From NCBI RefSeq assembly GCF_949628215.1, contig NC_134283.1:5387610-5451609 (forward strand): DNA of 64,000 nt, in the 5' to 3' direction. The DNA comes from Phalacrocorax aristotelis (lineage: Eukaryota > Chordata > Aves > Suliformes > Phalacrocoracidae). Numbering within the stretch: the stretch's first letter is position 1; every line of letters starts with the position of its first letter. The notes below the pieces were generated by a model, which was not told the origin of the DNA, did not search any database, and worked only from the letters and a program-made list of their open reading frames with translations. Position numbers and translations under genes: made by a program. Of the stretch, positions 34,305-43,996 are shown in pieces.

Positions 34305-36523
34305 CGGCTGGATGGCCGTGGGAGTGTGTGGAGATGTGTGACTACAGAGGCAGATGGTGCGTAAGGAGGAACAACCTGCCTGTAGATACACCTCTGATAC
34401 CTGTTTATTTCACACATTTAATTGTTGCTAGCTCTTTTTTGCATGTGTGCTTATTCTATGGTTTATTCTGAGACACACTGGCTGGGTGAGGCAGCGCCCA
34501 CTTAACAAAAGGCTGTGGTTCCATGCTGAAGTATGGAGAGCACACCATCAGAAATAGAGTGCTGCCGCGCGTGCCAGCCCTGTTCCCAGATTAGTCACTC
34601 TGAAATTACTGCTGGTTTGTTTGAGCAGAACCCAAATAGAATTTCACTTGGTCATCACTACAAAAATCAAAGGATGTTTCCCCATTCAAACAGAAAAAGA
34701 CCAACCTGGCGTCTGTGCTCAGCCTTGCGGTGTGGATACCCCTTCCCTGAGCCTGCCCTGGGGGGAACAGCTGCCAAGAGCCCTCCAATCCACAGATGTT
34801 GCTTCCTCTCTGCAGTTGCTTTTTTCAAACATTTCCTCAGCCATACTTATCTACGTACCTCTCCTATATAGTGTCAGTAGCCTGTTCTTGCAGGCTGCAC
34901 AACCGATGCATTTAAACTCAAATCACATCAATGTTTCTTGTCTAAGTACCGGTTCTACCAGGCATGCAGTCAGGCTATATTCTAGCACCCCACCCCAAAT
35001 CTTCCAGCTTCGCAGAATATTTCTTTTTGCATTTGCCAATTAACACATAATGCCGTATTACTTTCCTTGCAATTGGCCTTTCAAAATGCATCTGTAATTG
35101 GCCTAAATCTCTTTCACTAGGCAGCTGCAAACTCATCTTCCTGAGCTCCGTTTCAGCAAACAGGCAGTCTGTGGGTGCTGGTGAGAGCATTGCCCACGGA
35201 GAGCAGGGCAGTGGGACACAGGACCCTGTCCTAAAGGAAAGCACGGTTTGGGGGACAAAAGGCTACTCTGGTGGGAGTGTGACGGGACTGCCGGCACAGC
35301 TGTGCTACTCAAAGAAATTCCAGCGACATTGTCCTTGAGCAAGGAGGGGACGTCTCTAAATTCAGGTTGTGTAAGGCTTGAAAGGCTCAATATTTCCTGC
35401 TCTGTTTTGTGCACAGCATGCTTAAACGTCGAGAGCCAAGGCATTCCCACCTCTAGCAGCACTGCGCGCCCCCAGCAGCCACTAGATGTCACCGCGATTT
35501 TACTTGCTCTCTAGCCTCGACCCAACCGAGGACCAAAAGAGCACAGCAAAACAATTAATCATTAATAATGAAAACTTATTCACCTGCTACAATGAACACA
35601 GAGCTCACAGAAGGAGGAAGAGTGAGCCAGACTCCTGCTTCTGTGTCTGCCGTCTCTGCGTGTTTAGACAGAGCACCTGTATGCATGGATGTGACTTTTC
35701 ATTTGTCTCTTGATGGCAGGAGGATAGCTTGATATTGTAATGATCGAGTTTCTCCAGCAAGGCATCAGGCTAAAACTTACTCTTGTCAATGCATTTATCG
35801 GGGCCCTATTTAATTCTCCAACCTCGCGAGCTTTGAAGTTATTCCCGCACTCGGTAATCCTGCCCTGAGAGAAGCAGCTAACGGAGAGCAGCAGCACCTG
35901 GGCAGTAAAGTGGACGAGGAAAGATTTGGGCATGAGACGAACCAAATGGCTGCTCATGCAAACAAGCCAGCAGAGCTGTTTCTGGGAACACCTCTGCCTC
36001 CAAAAGGTGAGAAGCCGTAGGAGAACTAAGGGCGCTGGTGATCAGTGCAGCTGACATGTTCATTTTCATTAACCTTCACTGGTTTATTATTAACCTGTAA
36101 TGATGCCATTCATAATCTGGAAGATAAAGACTAGAAATCTTGTTCATAATCCCACGAGGCTCTACTTTATCTTTCACCTCACGGGCACAAAGTCACGAAG
36201 ACGCCCCCAAGGCACAGGTGGGATTTTGGCAGCCCAGCACAGGCCCGATGAGTGCTGGAGCATCCCGGCATCTGCACCTGTGCCAGCGTAAAATGCAGGA
36301 AACCTCCCCAGATGTGTGCTCAAACACACGGTGCACAGAGCAAGCTGCATCTGCAAATTCTACCAGAGACATGCTGAAGCCTCCCGTGGTGGCAGCACAG
36401 CCCGTGCCGCAGCCATGTCCAAGCCTACAAATCAATCTTTGCCTTTGATGATTCTTTCTCTAACACTAAGGAACTGGTGCTAGTTCATGTGTCTGTCCAT
36501 TAGACATTGAACTTAAGGTCTGG
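34305..36523. other. Right end of duplication copy A, non-coding
   Basis: Nearly identical to 57204-59423. Frames such as 34621-35043 and 35133-35492 (minus) recur in copy B but have no family signature, and nothing suggests they are genes. Confidence 0.45.
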
Positions 36524-36527
36524 GTTA

Positions 36528-36860
36528 AGGTGCACAAGAAGAAGGTAGAGGAGGGGGCACAGCCAAGACAGCTGATCCAAACTGGCCAAAGGAATATACC
36601 ATATCATATGACATCATGCCCAGTTCATAAACTGGGGGGTGTTGCCCAAGGAAAGGAGTGATCACGTCTCGGGGACTGGTGGTGTTTGTCAAGGGGGTGG
36701 TGAGTAGTTTCATCTCTTCTTATTTGGTTGGTTTTCGCCTTCTCCTGCTTCATTATATTATTATTGTTATTAATATTACTCTTACTATTTTGGCATTTTT
36801 TTACTTTTTAAACTGTTCTTATGTATCAGTCACCCCTATACACAAGAATAAATCTTGAAA
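36528..36860 (+). mobile_element. Truncated 5' LTR of the ERVL-like provirus
   Basis: GGAGGGGGCACAGCC, GACAGCTGATCC, AACTGGCCAAAGGAATATAC and CATATGACATCATGC match the reverse complement of the solo LTR at 23446-24015 (blocks near 23745-23835). The first 160 or so bases of the LTR are missing and the 3' end is poorly conserved. Confidence 0.75.
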
Positions 36861-37069
36861 GTGAAAGTCAACTCATTTAGAAAGAGATGATAGAAGACAA
36901 GGGTCATCATGAGGAGAGGAGGAGGAGGAAGAGGAAGAACTCATAAACGAAACAGAAACCACCCGCTCCCTATCTTTGAGTGAGCTGCGAGATATGCAAA
37001 AAGATTTTGGCCTTCGTCTAGGTGAGCACATTGTCAAGTGGGTGCTCTGATGCTCCAGTAACAGGGCCA

Positions 37070-37700
37070 GTAGCTTGGAATTAGAGAGAAAGGAAGCCAA
37101 AGAACTGAGATCCCTTTCTAGGGAAGGGGGCATTGACAAAGTGATTGGAAAGGGGGCACAAGCCCTCAGCCTCTGGAGGCGACTCCTGTCTGGTGTGAGA
37201 GAAAGGTACCCCTTCAAGGAAGTTGTTACACATCGCCCAGGAAAATGGACCACCATGGAGAAAGGTATCCAGTACCTGAGGGAATTAGCTGTGCTTGAGG
37301 TCATTTATGGTGACCTGGACAATGAACAGTCATGCGAAGATCCAGATGGAGCCCAGTGCACACGACGCATGTAGCAGAAGCTTGTATGGAGCGCACCATC
37401 ATCACATGTAAACTTATTGGCAGTAATGGCCTGGAAAGATGAAGAGGCACCAACAGTGGGGGATGCGATTGACAGACTCTGGGATTATGAAGCACATATC
37501 TCTTCCTCCCTCATCTCCACTGTGGAGAAACTGTCCCGTGAGTTCCAGCAACTCAAAGACGATATGTTCTACTCCCCACCGATACAGACCAGTATCTCAG
37601 CCATCCTTTTGCTCGAGAGAGGATACGCACCACGGGCCACCCTATGGTTTTACTTGTGTGACCATGGAGAGGACATGAGGAAGAGGCATGGATATGTGAG
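37070..37700 (+). pseudogene. Decayed gag-like region of the ERVL-like provirus
   Basis: Two open stretches in the plus orientation (37075-37374 and 37417-37700) lie between the LTR and the protease. They are rich in charged residues and sit where gag-derived sequence is expected in this avian ERV family. Stops separate them and the upstream part is closed in all frames. The assignment rests on position and continuity with pol. Confidence 0.6.
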
Positions 37701-37898
37701 CTGCAAGGAAGAAAAATCACTCACTGGGGTTCTTCCAGGAAAGTTGCTGCTCCACTTTCTAGTAAGCAGTTTCCCAGACAGAGGAGTAGAAGCACTGATT
37801 TTACTTCTCATCTTAATAGAGAGACTTCTGATTCACATTTACAAGAAGTGTGTGGTGAATGCTATGATCAGGACTAGAGGGGCCCTGCCTCCAGCCGG

Positions 37899-39545
37899 GT
37901 GGAGGAAAGGGACAACCAGGTTTACTGGACTGTGTGGATTCAACGGCCTGGCACATCAGCCCCACAGGAGTATAAAGCTTTAGTGGACACCAGTGCACAG
38001 TGCACCCCAATGCCATCAAGCTATAAAGGGGCAGAACCCATCAGCATTGCTGGAGTGACAGGGGGATCCCAAGAGCTAACTGTATTGGAGGCCGAAGTGA
38101 GCCTAACCGGGAATGAGTGGCAAAAGCACCCCATTGTGACTGGCCCAGAGGCTCCGTGCATCCTTGGCATAGACTGCCTCAGGAGAGGGTATTTCAAGGA
38201 CTCAAAAGAGTACAGGTGGGCTTTTGGTGTAGCTGCCTTGGAGACGGAGGAAATTAAACAGGTGTCTACCTTGCCTGGCCTCTCGAAGGACCCTTCTGTT
38301 GTGGGGTTGCTGAAGGTCAAAGAACAACAGGTGCTGCTCACCACCACAACAGTGCACCGGCGGCAATATCGCACCAACAGAGACTCTCTGATCCTCATCC
38401 ATGGGCTCATTCACCGACTGAAGAGCCAAGGAGTCATCAGTAAGACCCACTCACCCTTTAACAGTCCCATATGGCCAGTCCGGAAGTCTAATGGAGAGTG
38501 GAGGCTAACAGTAGACTATCGTGGCCTGAATGAAGTCACTCCACCGTTGAGTGCTGCTGTGCCAGACATGCTAGAACTTCAATACGAACTGGAGTCCAAG
38601 GCAGCCAAGTGGTATGCCACAATTGATATTGCTAATGCATCTTCTCCATCCCTCTGGCAGCAGAGTGCAGGCCACAGTTTGCTTTCACTTGGAGGGGCAT
38701 CCAGTACACCTGGAATCGACTGCCCCAGGGGCAGAAACACAGTCCATTTGCCATGGACTGATCCAGACTGCAGTGGAACAGGTTGGAGCTCCGGAACACC
38801 TAAAATACATTGATGATATTATTGCGTGGGGCAACATAGCAGAAGACATTTTTGAGAAAGAGAATAAAATAGTCGAAATCCTTCTGAAGGCCTGTTTTGC
38901 CATAAAGCAAAGTAAGGTCAAGGGACCCGCACAGGAGATCCAGTTTTCAGGAGTAAAATGGCAAGATGGATGACATCAGATCCCAATGGATGTGATCAAC
39001 AAAATAACAGCCATGTCTCCACCAAGTAGCAAAAAAGGAACACAAGTTTTTTAGGCATTGTGGGTTTTTAGAGAATGCATATTCCAAATCATAGTGTGAT
39101 TGTAAGCCCTCTCTATCAAGTGACTCGGAAGAATTATTTCAAATGGGGCCCTGAGCAACAACAGGCCTTTGAACAGGTTAAACAGGAAATAGTTCATGCA
39201 GTAGCCCTTGGGCAGGACAAGATGTAAAAAATGTGCTGTACACCGCAGCCGGGGAGAATGGTCCCACCTGGAGCCTCTGGCAGAAAACACTGGGGGAGAC
39301 CCAAGGACGACCCCTAGGGTTTTACACTAGTGATACAGAGAGTCCAAAGTGCTCTGTACCCCAACTGAAAAAGATATATTGGCAGCATGTGAAGGGGTTC
39401 GAGCTGCTTCAGAAGTGGCTGGTACTGAAGCACAGCTTCTCCTCGCACCCCGACTGCCAGTGCTGGGTTGGATGTTCAAAGGGAGGGTCCCCTCTACACA
39501 CCATGCAATTGTTGCTATGTGGAGTAAATGCGTTGCACTGATCAC
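37899..39545 (+). pseudogene. Decayed pol (protease, RT, RNase H-like) of the ERVL-like provirus
   Basis: The protease active-site triplet at 37986-37994 reads DTS where retroviral proteases normally have DTG/DSG. The RT fingers/palm block around 38457-38545 (SPIWPVRKSNGEWRLTVDY) is intact, then a frameshift near 38.63-38.75 kb moves the frame. The catalytic YIDD box is at 38806-38817. More stops follow after 38973. The connection/RNase H-like part is in pieces at 39233-39545 in shifting frames, and no integrase follows. The element cannot make a functional polyprotein. Confidence 0.85.
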
Positions 39546-39595
39546 CTAACAGGCTTGAATAGGAAATCCAAGTCACCCAGAAATCTTGGAAGTGA

Positions 39596-39818
39596 TCATA
39601 GAATCATAGAATGATAGAATCATTAAGGTTGCAAAAGACCTCTAGGATCATCAAGTCCAACCATCAACCCAACACTACCATGTCTCCCAAACCATGCCCT
39701 GGAGGGCCGTGTCTACACATCTTGTAAATACCTCCAGGGATGGTGGCTCCACCACCTCTCTGGGAATTCTGTTCCAGTGCCTGAACACTCTTTCAATGAA
39801 GAAATTTTTCCTAATTTG
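39596..39818 (-). mobile_element. CR1 LINE 3' tail nested in the provirus end
   Basis: The plus strand shows ATCATAGAATCATAGAATGA, then GACCTCTAGGATCATCAAGT and CAACCATCAACCCAACACTA: the reverse complement of a CR1 3' end, about 220 bases. Its inner end stops in the 3' UTR at the join with duplication copy B. Confidence 0.92.
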
Positions 39819-39820
39819 GC

Positions 39821-40103
39821 CACCTGACGCAATGGCTCATCAACCCATGCACACCTTGTGCAGGTACTTACCTTTACACCAGGAGAAGGGTCTGGGCACT
39901 CGCTTCAACTTATCACCTGTAATGAAGCCTCCTCCCTTACCAGTTCCGTCTGGGTGGTGCATCAGGCACCTCTGGGGCTTTCTCTGCAGCAACACTAGTT
40001 TTAGCTGAGGCAAGCGCCCACCATTTTGGGAGACACCTAGAGCATTTCCCTGGGCCCTGGACCTGTGAGCAGGGTGCAGCACCCTTCTGCGTGCATAATA
40101 CAA
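39821..40103 (-). mobile_element. CR1 LINE 5' end carried with copy B
   Basis: Same sequence as 15181-15463, the 5' leader of the CR1 at the left edge of copy A. Here it is cut off from the remainder of that element. Confidence 0.8.
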
Positions 40104-41341
40104 AAGGGGCAGTGAGTTACGGTATTTTTAAAAGCCCCAGCTGCAAAATATTAACACATACAAATAATCACAACAACGGCAGTGATTAATGAAATATTTT
40201 ACTTTGGGGATACACGGTGTAATTTGGGGAAAAAACAGCTGAATATTTGTACTTCACAATTCCTGATTTTTTTATTTAATTGTTATTCATTTGTATAGTT
40301 TACTTCATTATGAGTTCATAGTTGTAATGCTTCCATGATTTGGACATAACGGAGCATCAAGCATCAGCTCAAAGGGCAAAGTGATTACACCTGAGTAATT
40401 TCTCATACTAAAAATCTGAATCTTTAGATATATGATTAAGATTCATCATTTCTCCTTACATCAGTATAATTAGTATCACTGCAAACATGCCCTCAGTAGA
40501 ACAGATATGTTTCAGAAAAATGATTCTGTGCATGTGTTTCAGTTCAGCCATGATAATTAAAGTGGAATAACTCTTGGAGAACAGTATGAGAGGAACGTGC
40601 ATCCCCAGCAGTCCGCTGCTGTGTGGGAGCAAACAAAATGCACCCATGCATTTTGGAGATGTTGTCAGGTCAAGAAATACTGCTTTTTGGTTATGTCACG
40701 GAGAGAACAGGGGTTGCGTGAAGTCTGAAACAAGACAGAATTGTCCACTAGTATTTCTTATCATCAGTCTTAGGCCGTACATAGCCCATCCGTAGGTATT
40801 CGCACAGTGCAGCACAGGCGTGGCGCTGTCTGACTGCCACGTGAGAGGATGCCACGAACGCAAGAGCAAAAAGGACGGGCTTATGGCTTAACTGCAGCAA
40901 ACTGGGCGCTGGATGTCTTTGTTTTTCTGGCTATTAAATTCCAAAAATAATATACTATTCATTTAAGTGGTGGGTATGATTTTCCCCAAGTGGCAGCACA
41001 AAGTCGTGTAGCTCCGTCACGCTGCCCTGCTACTCTGGGTGTGTTTGGAAAAGCTTCAAGAGATGAAAGGAGTAGGGAATGGGCAGAGTCTGCTTCCAGC
41101 TAAGCAACAAACAGAAGGAGAGTGATTTGATTGAGCTGGGAAGAAATTATTTCTACCCCAACCAAAGAGAGAGGCAGGAACGGTTGAGAAAATCTCTTTT
41201 CTTTTCCAGATCCATGCTAATATGTTCTGCCTTACACCGGTGTAGGTGGAAAGAGAAAGCTTAACCTTCAGATGCTTGTCAGAAATGGGGGAAAGTATTG
41301 CATGTAATGCCACTGGATTGAATTATAATTAAATTAGTGAG
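40104..41341. other. 3' flank of NAT copy B
   Basis: Counterpart of 15464-16712, nearly the same, with a short deletion near 41005 relative to copy A and three changes close together just after the NAT stop. Confidence 0.5.
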
Positions 41342-42211
41342 TTAAAACAGAGGTGACCTGGTTGTATTGATGGGTACAAATTTCTTGTCTAGTGTTATAT
41401 TGAATTTCTCTTTCAATGTTTTCTCTATTTCTTCATCTGCAAGGATTCTGATTTCCACCAAATCCATATTATCCTTAAAATTGTACTTTATCTCGAGGAG
41501 TTTCCACCCCACAAGAGCCCGGATGCCGTCAGCAGTCTGCAGGCTGCAGATAGACTTTCTCACAAACATTGAGTCCAGTGAAGTCTGCAGGTGGGCGTTG
41601 CAGGCTCTGAAGTCTTCAATGTCTTGTGGCTGAAGGGTAAAGAGATAAACCCGACGGCAAACTTCTTCTGCGTTATGGGAAGCGGAGATGCTTTGGTTGG
41701 GAACCCACTGCTTCCTTTTCACCTTCTCAAGGTACCAGACCCCACTCTCCTCCACAAAGCGAAAGACCCCAGGAGTCTGTGGCTGGTCTGCCCCCGCAAT
41801 CAGCTCCATTGGCTGCCACATCTGGTAGACCATTCCAAACCCACCATCCACAATGTAGGACTTGCCATCAAGCACCACTTTCAGCAGCAAGTGATTGATT
41901 TGATCTGCATACCTGTCATACTCCGGGGCATAAACTCTTGATCCCAGAAGGGTGACATCATAGCCAAGGGTTCTCAGGACCCAAGATAAAAGGTAGTTGT
42001 TTTCCATGCACCAGCCCCCACGGTTCCTCCTCACAATCTTGTTGTAAATTGCTTCCAGGTCCAGCTCAATGCTTTCCCCGCAGTGGATGCTGAGGTTTTC
42101 ATAAGGGACTGCTTGGATGTGGTGCTGGAAAATATCTGTCAATGTAGCCAGGTCCGGCTTACCATAGGAGCCCCGGTAAGAAATTCTGTTGAAATACTCC
42201 TTGATGTCCAT
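41342..42211 (-). CDS. NAT: Arylamine N-acetyltransferase (NAT), duplicate copy B
   Basis: Intact 289-codon NAT, twin of 16713-17582, with the triad Cys68, His107 (QINHLLLKV) and Asp122. Relative to copy A the changed residues include Tyr37 in place of the conserved Phe, a run of three directly before His107 (Gln104, Ile105, Asn106), Leu239, Ile281, Ser286 and Pro287. Positions 37, 106 and 287 are near the substrate pocket in human NATs, so the two enzymes may differ in amine preference. The Ile-Asn before His107 matches NAT gene 2 at the protein level but with different codons, and Ile281 matches gene 1. The splice acceptor and start context are the same as in copy A. No stop or frameshift, so both copies look functional. 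Confidence 0.97.
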   Translation of the reverse strand: MDIKEYFNRISYRGSYGKPDLATLTDIFQHHIQAVPYENLSIHCGESIELDLEAIYNKIVRRNRGGWCMENNYLLSWVLRTLGYDVTLLGSRVYAPEYDRYADQINHLLLKVVLDGKSYIVDGGFGMVYQMWQPMELIAGADQPQTPGVFRFVEESGVWYLEKVKRKQWVPNQSISASHNAEEVCRRVYLFTLQPQDIEDFRACNAHLQTSLDSMFVRKSICSLQTADGIRALVGWKLLEIKYNFKDNMDLVEIRILADEEIEKTLKEKFNITLDKKFVPINTTRSPLF

Positions 42212-42218
42212 GCTGCCT

Positions 42219-42244
42219 CTGAGAGAAGGGAGAAAAAAAAATAA
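42219..42244 (-). promoter_or_regulatory. 3' splice acceptor before NAT copy B ATG
   Basis: Identical to the acceptor of copy A: T/C run, CAG, then AGGCAGC and the ATG. Confidence 0.75.
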
Positions 42245-43218
42245 TGGGTTGTGTCAAAAGTGACAGAAGGATCTTCCCCATCCCTTATATCGGGGCGCTC
42301 ATCAGTATGGGCAGCCTGCTCAGAAGAGGAGCAGGATTTGATTAATGGCCCTATCAAAGGCAGCTGAGTGTGAGCATTAGCGCCGAGGGAAGCCAATGGG
42401 ACACTGCTGATGAGCACAAATGTTATTTTTAATTGTTTCTTTTACAGCTGTGACGAGAGGCTCCAGCTGTGCTAAGCACATTTCAGTAGAGAGTTCCTGC
42501 CCAGCAAAGCTACAAATCTCCATGGGAAGGAACAAAAACAGTAGCAGCACCGTTTCCCTGCTAGAAATTATAGGAACTGAGACTCTCCACATCTGTACTG
42601 CTTGACTCAGCGAAGCAGAAAACCAACCCGCCCACTTTTGCAGAGCAATCCAGAGCCTCCTCTGAAACCAAATCTGAAATAAATCTGCCCTGCCATGGTA
42701 TTTCCTTCATTATTTAGGCAGCCTGGCACGAGCTGGCCTCACCAGCTCCTGCTCTCCATGCTGGTGGTAGCAGACATGACCCGGAGCACAGAAGGGGGTT
42801 ATTTTAGGGCATAAAAGGCTGGGGGAGATTTTTTGCTGCATCTGCCATGATCCACCTCCCCGCAACACGGCTTCGCTCTCCAGCCCGACTAATCACAGCC
42901 CTACACCAGCAGCAGGAGGAAACCAAGGTTTGGGCCAAAACTACAAGTTTTCAGGGGGCCTCACATTTTCTGACATCTTTTTTAGGATGCATTTGCTCTT
43001 TCAACTCATAGTCTCCCCAGTGGTGGGTGGCTGCCCATGGGTAGGCACCAGGCATCACCCTCACCATCCCAACCACAGCAGAAGGGCTCAGTGGGAGGCT
43101 GTGTTTCATGAGCACAGAGTGGAAAGCAGCTCAAGCCCTCCCAGCCCTTGATGCAGCCAAATGCTTTTGTTATTCGTCCCCATGCAATGCTAAATTTCAG
43201 GTGTCTCTGAGTGCAGCA

Positions 43219-43769
43219 ATGTTTTTAATATTATTGACCCAAGAGGTCTCCAAACATTCTCAAGTTCCTGTGTATGATTCTTAAGGAAAAATTGTAGGGA
43301 AAAGTGAAACTGTTCCAACAGGATTAAATTCTCAATCTGATGATAAGTGGCACACGCCGAAAATGCATGGGAATTTTGGAAAGACTTTCAGTGTATAAAC
43401 AAAGAAATGATGTAATATCCTGGCAGAATCAGAGGGTGTCCCTGTTTGGCTTCCCACATTTTTTAACCTTTAGAAACACTACAGAAATCTGTGACTATTG
43501 CATCATGGCCACCACTACCACCATGTCTCTAACATCCATGAAGCAGGCCTGAAAGACCCCTGGTCGGGTTAAGGGTATCTGGTTATTACTCGAAGGATTC
43601 TTTTTGTTCTGCATTTGGCTTGTTCCCAAACTTTTCCCCAAAGCCCCAGAATTACAACTCTATTCATTTTTGAAAACTTAGCAGATTCTTAGTTTTGCTC
43701 TGTGAACTTTAAACCAGCATCACCAGCAATGAACTCATTTTACCTTTCGTTCTCCCTTTCTTTCACTTT
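43219..43769. other. 551 bp present only in copy B
   Basis: Copy A goes from GTGCAGCA (18589) almost directly to GCCACAGC (18594). Copy B has 551 bp between these two strings. No repeat family is recognised and there are no clear terminal repeats, so a deletion in copy A is as likely as an insertion in copy B. Confidence 0.8.
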
Positions 43770-43846
43770 GCCACAGCAGGCAAAATATTTATAGTAACTT
43801 TTATTTAAAGGGAAAATGTGGCTGTGTGGTTGTCTGTCTCTCTGCC

Positions 43847-43996
43847 CATCTCTTGCAGGTGTTTATAAGGACCTTTCAACTGTGGTATTTGAAATATGTC
43901 AGATGGAATCGATGCCCAACCTGCTTGAGGCTGATAACTGAGTAAATAAACCAGCGTATCTATTATACCGAGCAGCTGAGTGTTCCCCGCTCTGCC
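43847..43996. other. 150 bp present only in copy B, flanked by TCTGCC
   Basis: TCTGCC occurs at 43841-43846 and again at 43991-43996; copy A has it once (ending at 18670). This is the signature of a deletion in copy A between short direct repeats. Confidence 0.8.

Larger units (their letters stand above)
15179..36523 (+). repeat. Segmental duplication, copy A (about 21.3 kb)
   Basis: Sequence from GCCACCTGACGCAATGG at 15179 to TTAAGGTCTGG at 36523 recurs in the same order and orientation at 39819-59423. Most of it is close to identical by eye. Copy A contains about 2.42 kb (31881-34304) that copy B lacks, and lacks two stretches (551 and 150 bp) that copy B has. The contents are NAT copy A, a microsatellite, a split CR1, a solo LTR, an ND4 numt and a NAT pseudogene. 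The left edge lies in a CR1; the right edge abuts a truncated LTR. Confidence 0.95.
36528..39594 (+). mobile_element. Broken ERVL-like provirus in the duplication junction
   Basis: An old endogenous retrovirus: 5'-truncated LTR, gag-like region, protease, reverse transcriptase and RNase H-like region, all in plus orientation. The integrase region and the 3' LTR are absent. Stops and frameshifts break every reading frame. It starts 5 bp after the right edge of duplication copy A and ends at a CR1 tail. It has no counterpart at the left of copy A or the right of copy B. Confidence 0.88.

Noticed and set aside
35133-35492. A conserved 119-codon minus-strand frame present in both duplicates
   Set aside because: The copies are conserved because the duplication is recent; the frame has no domain, start context or codon pattern that suggests a gene.
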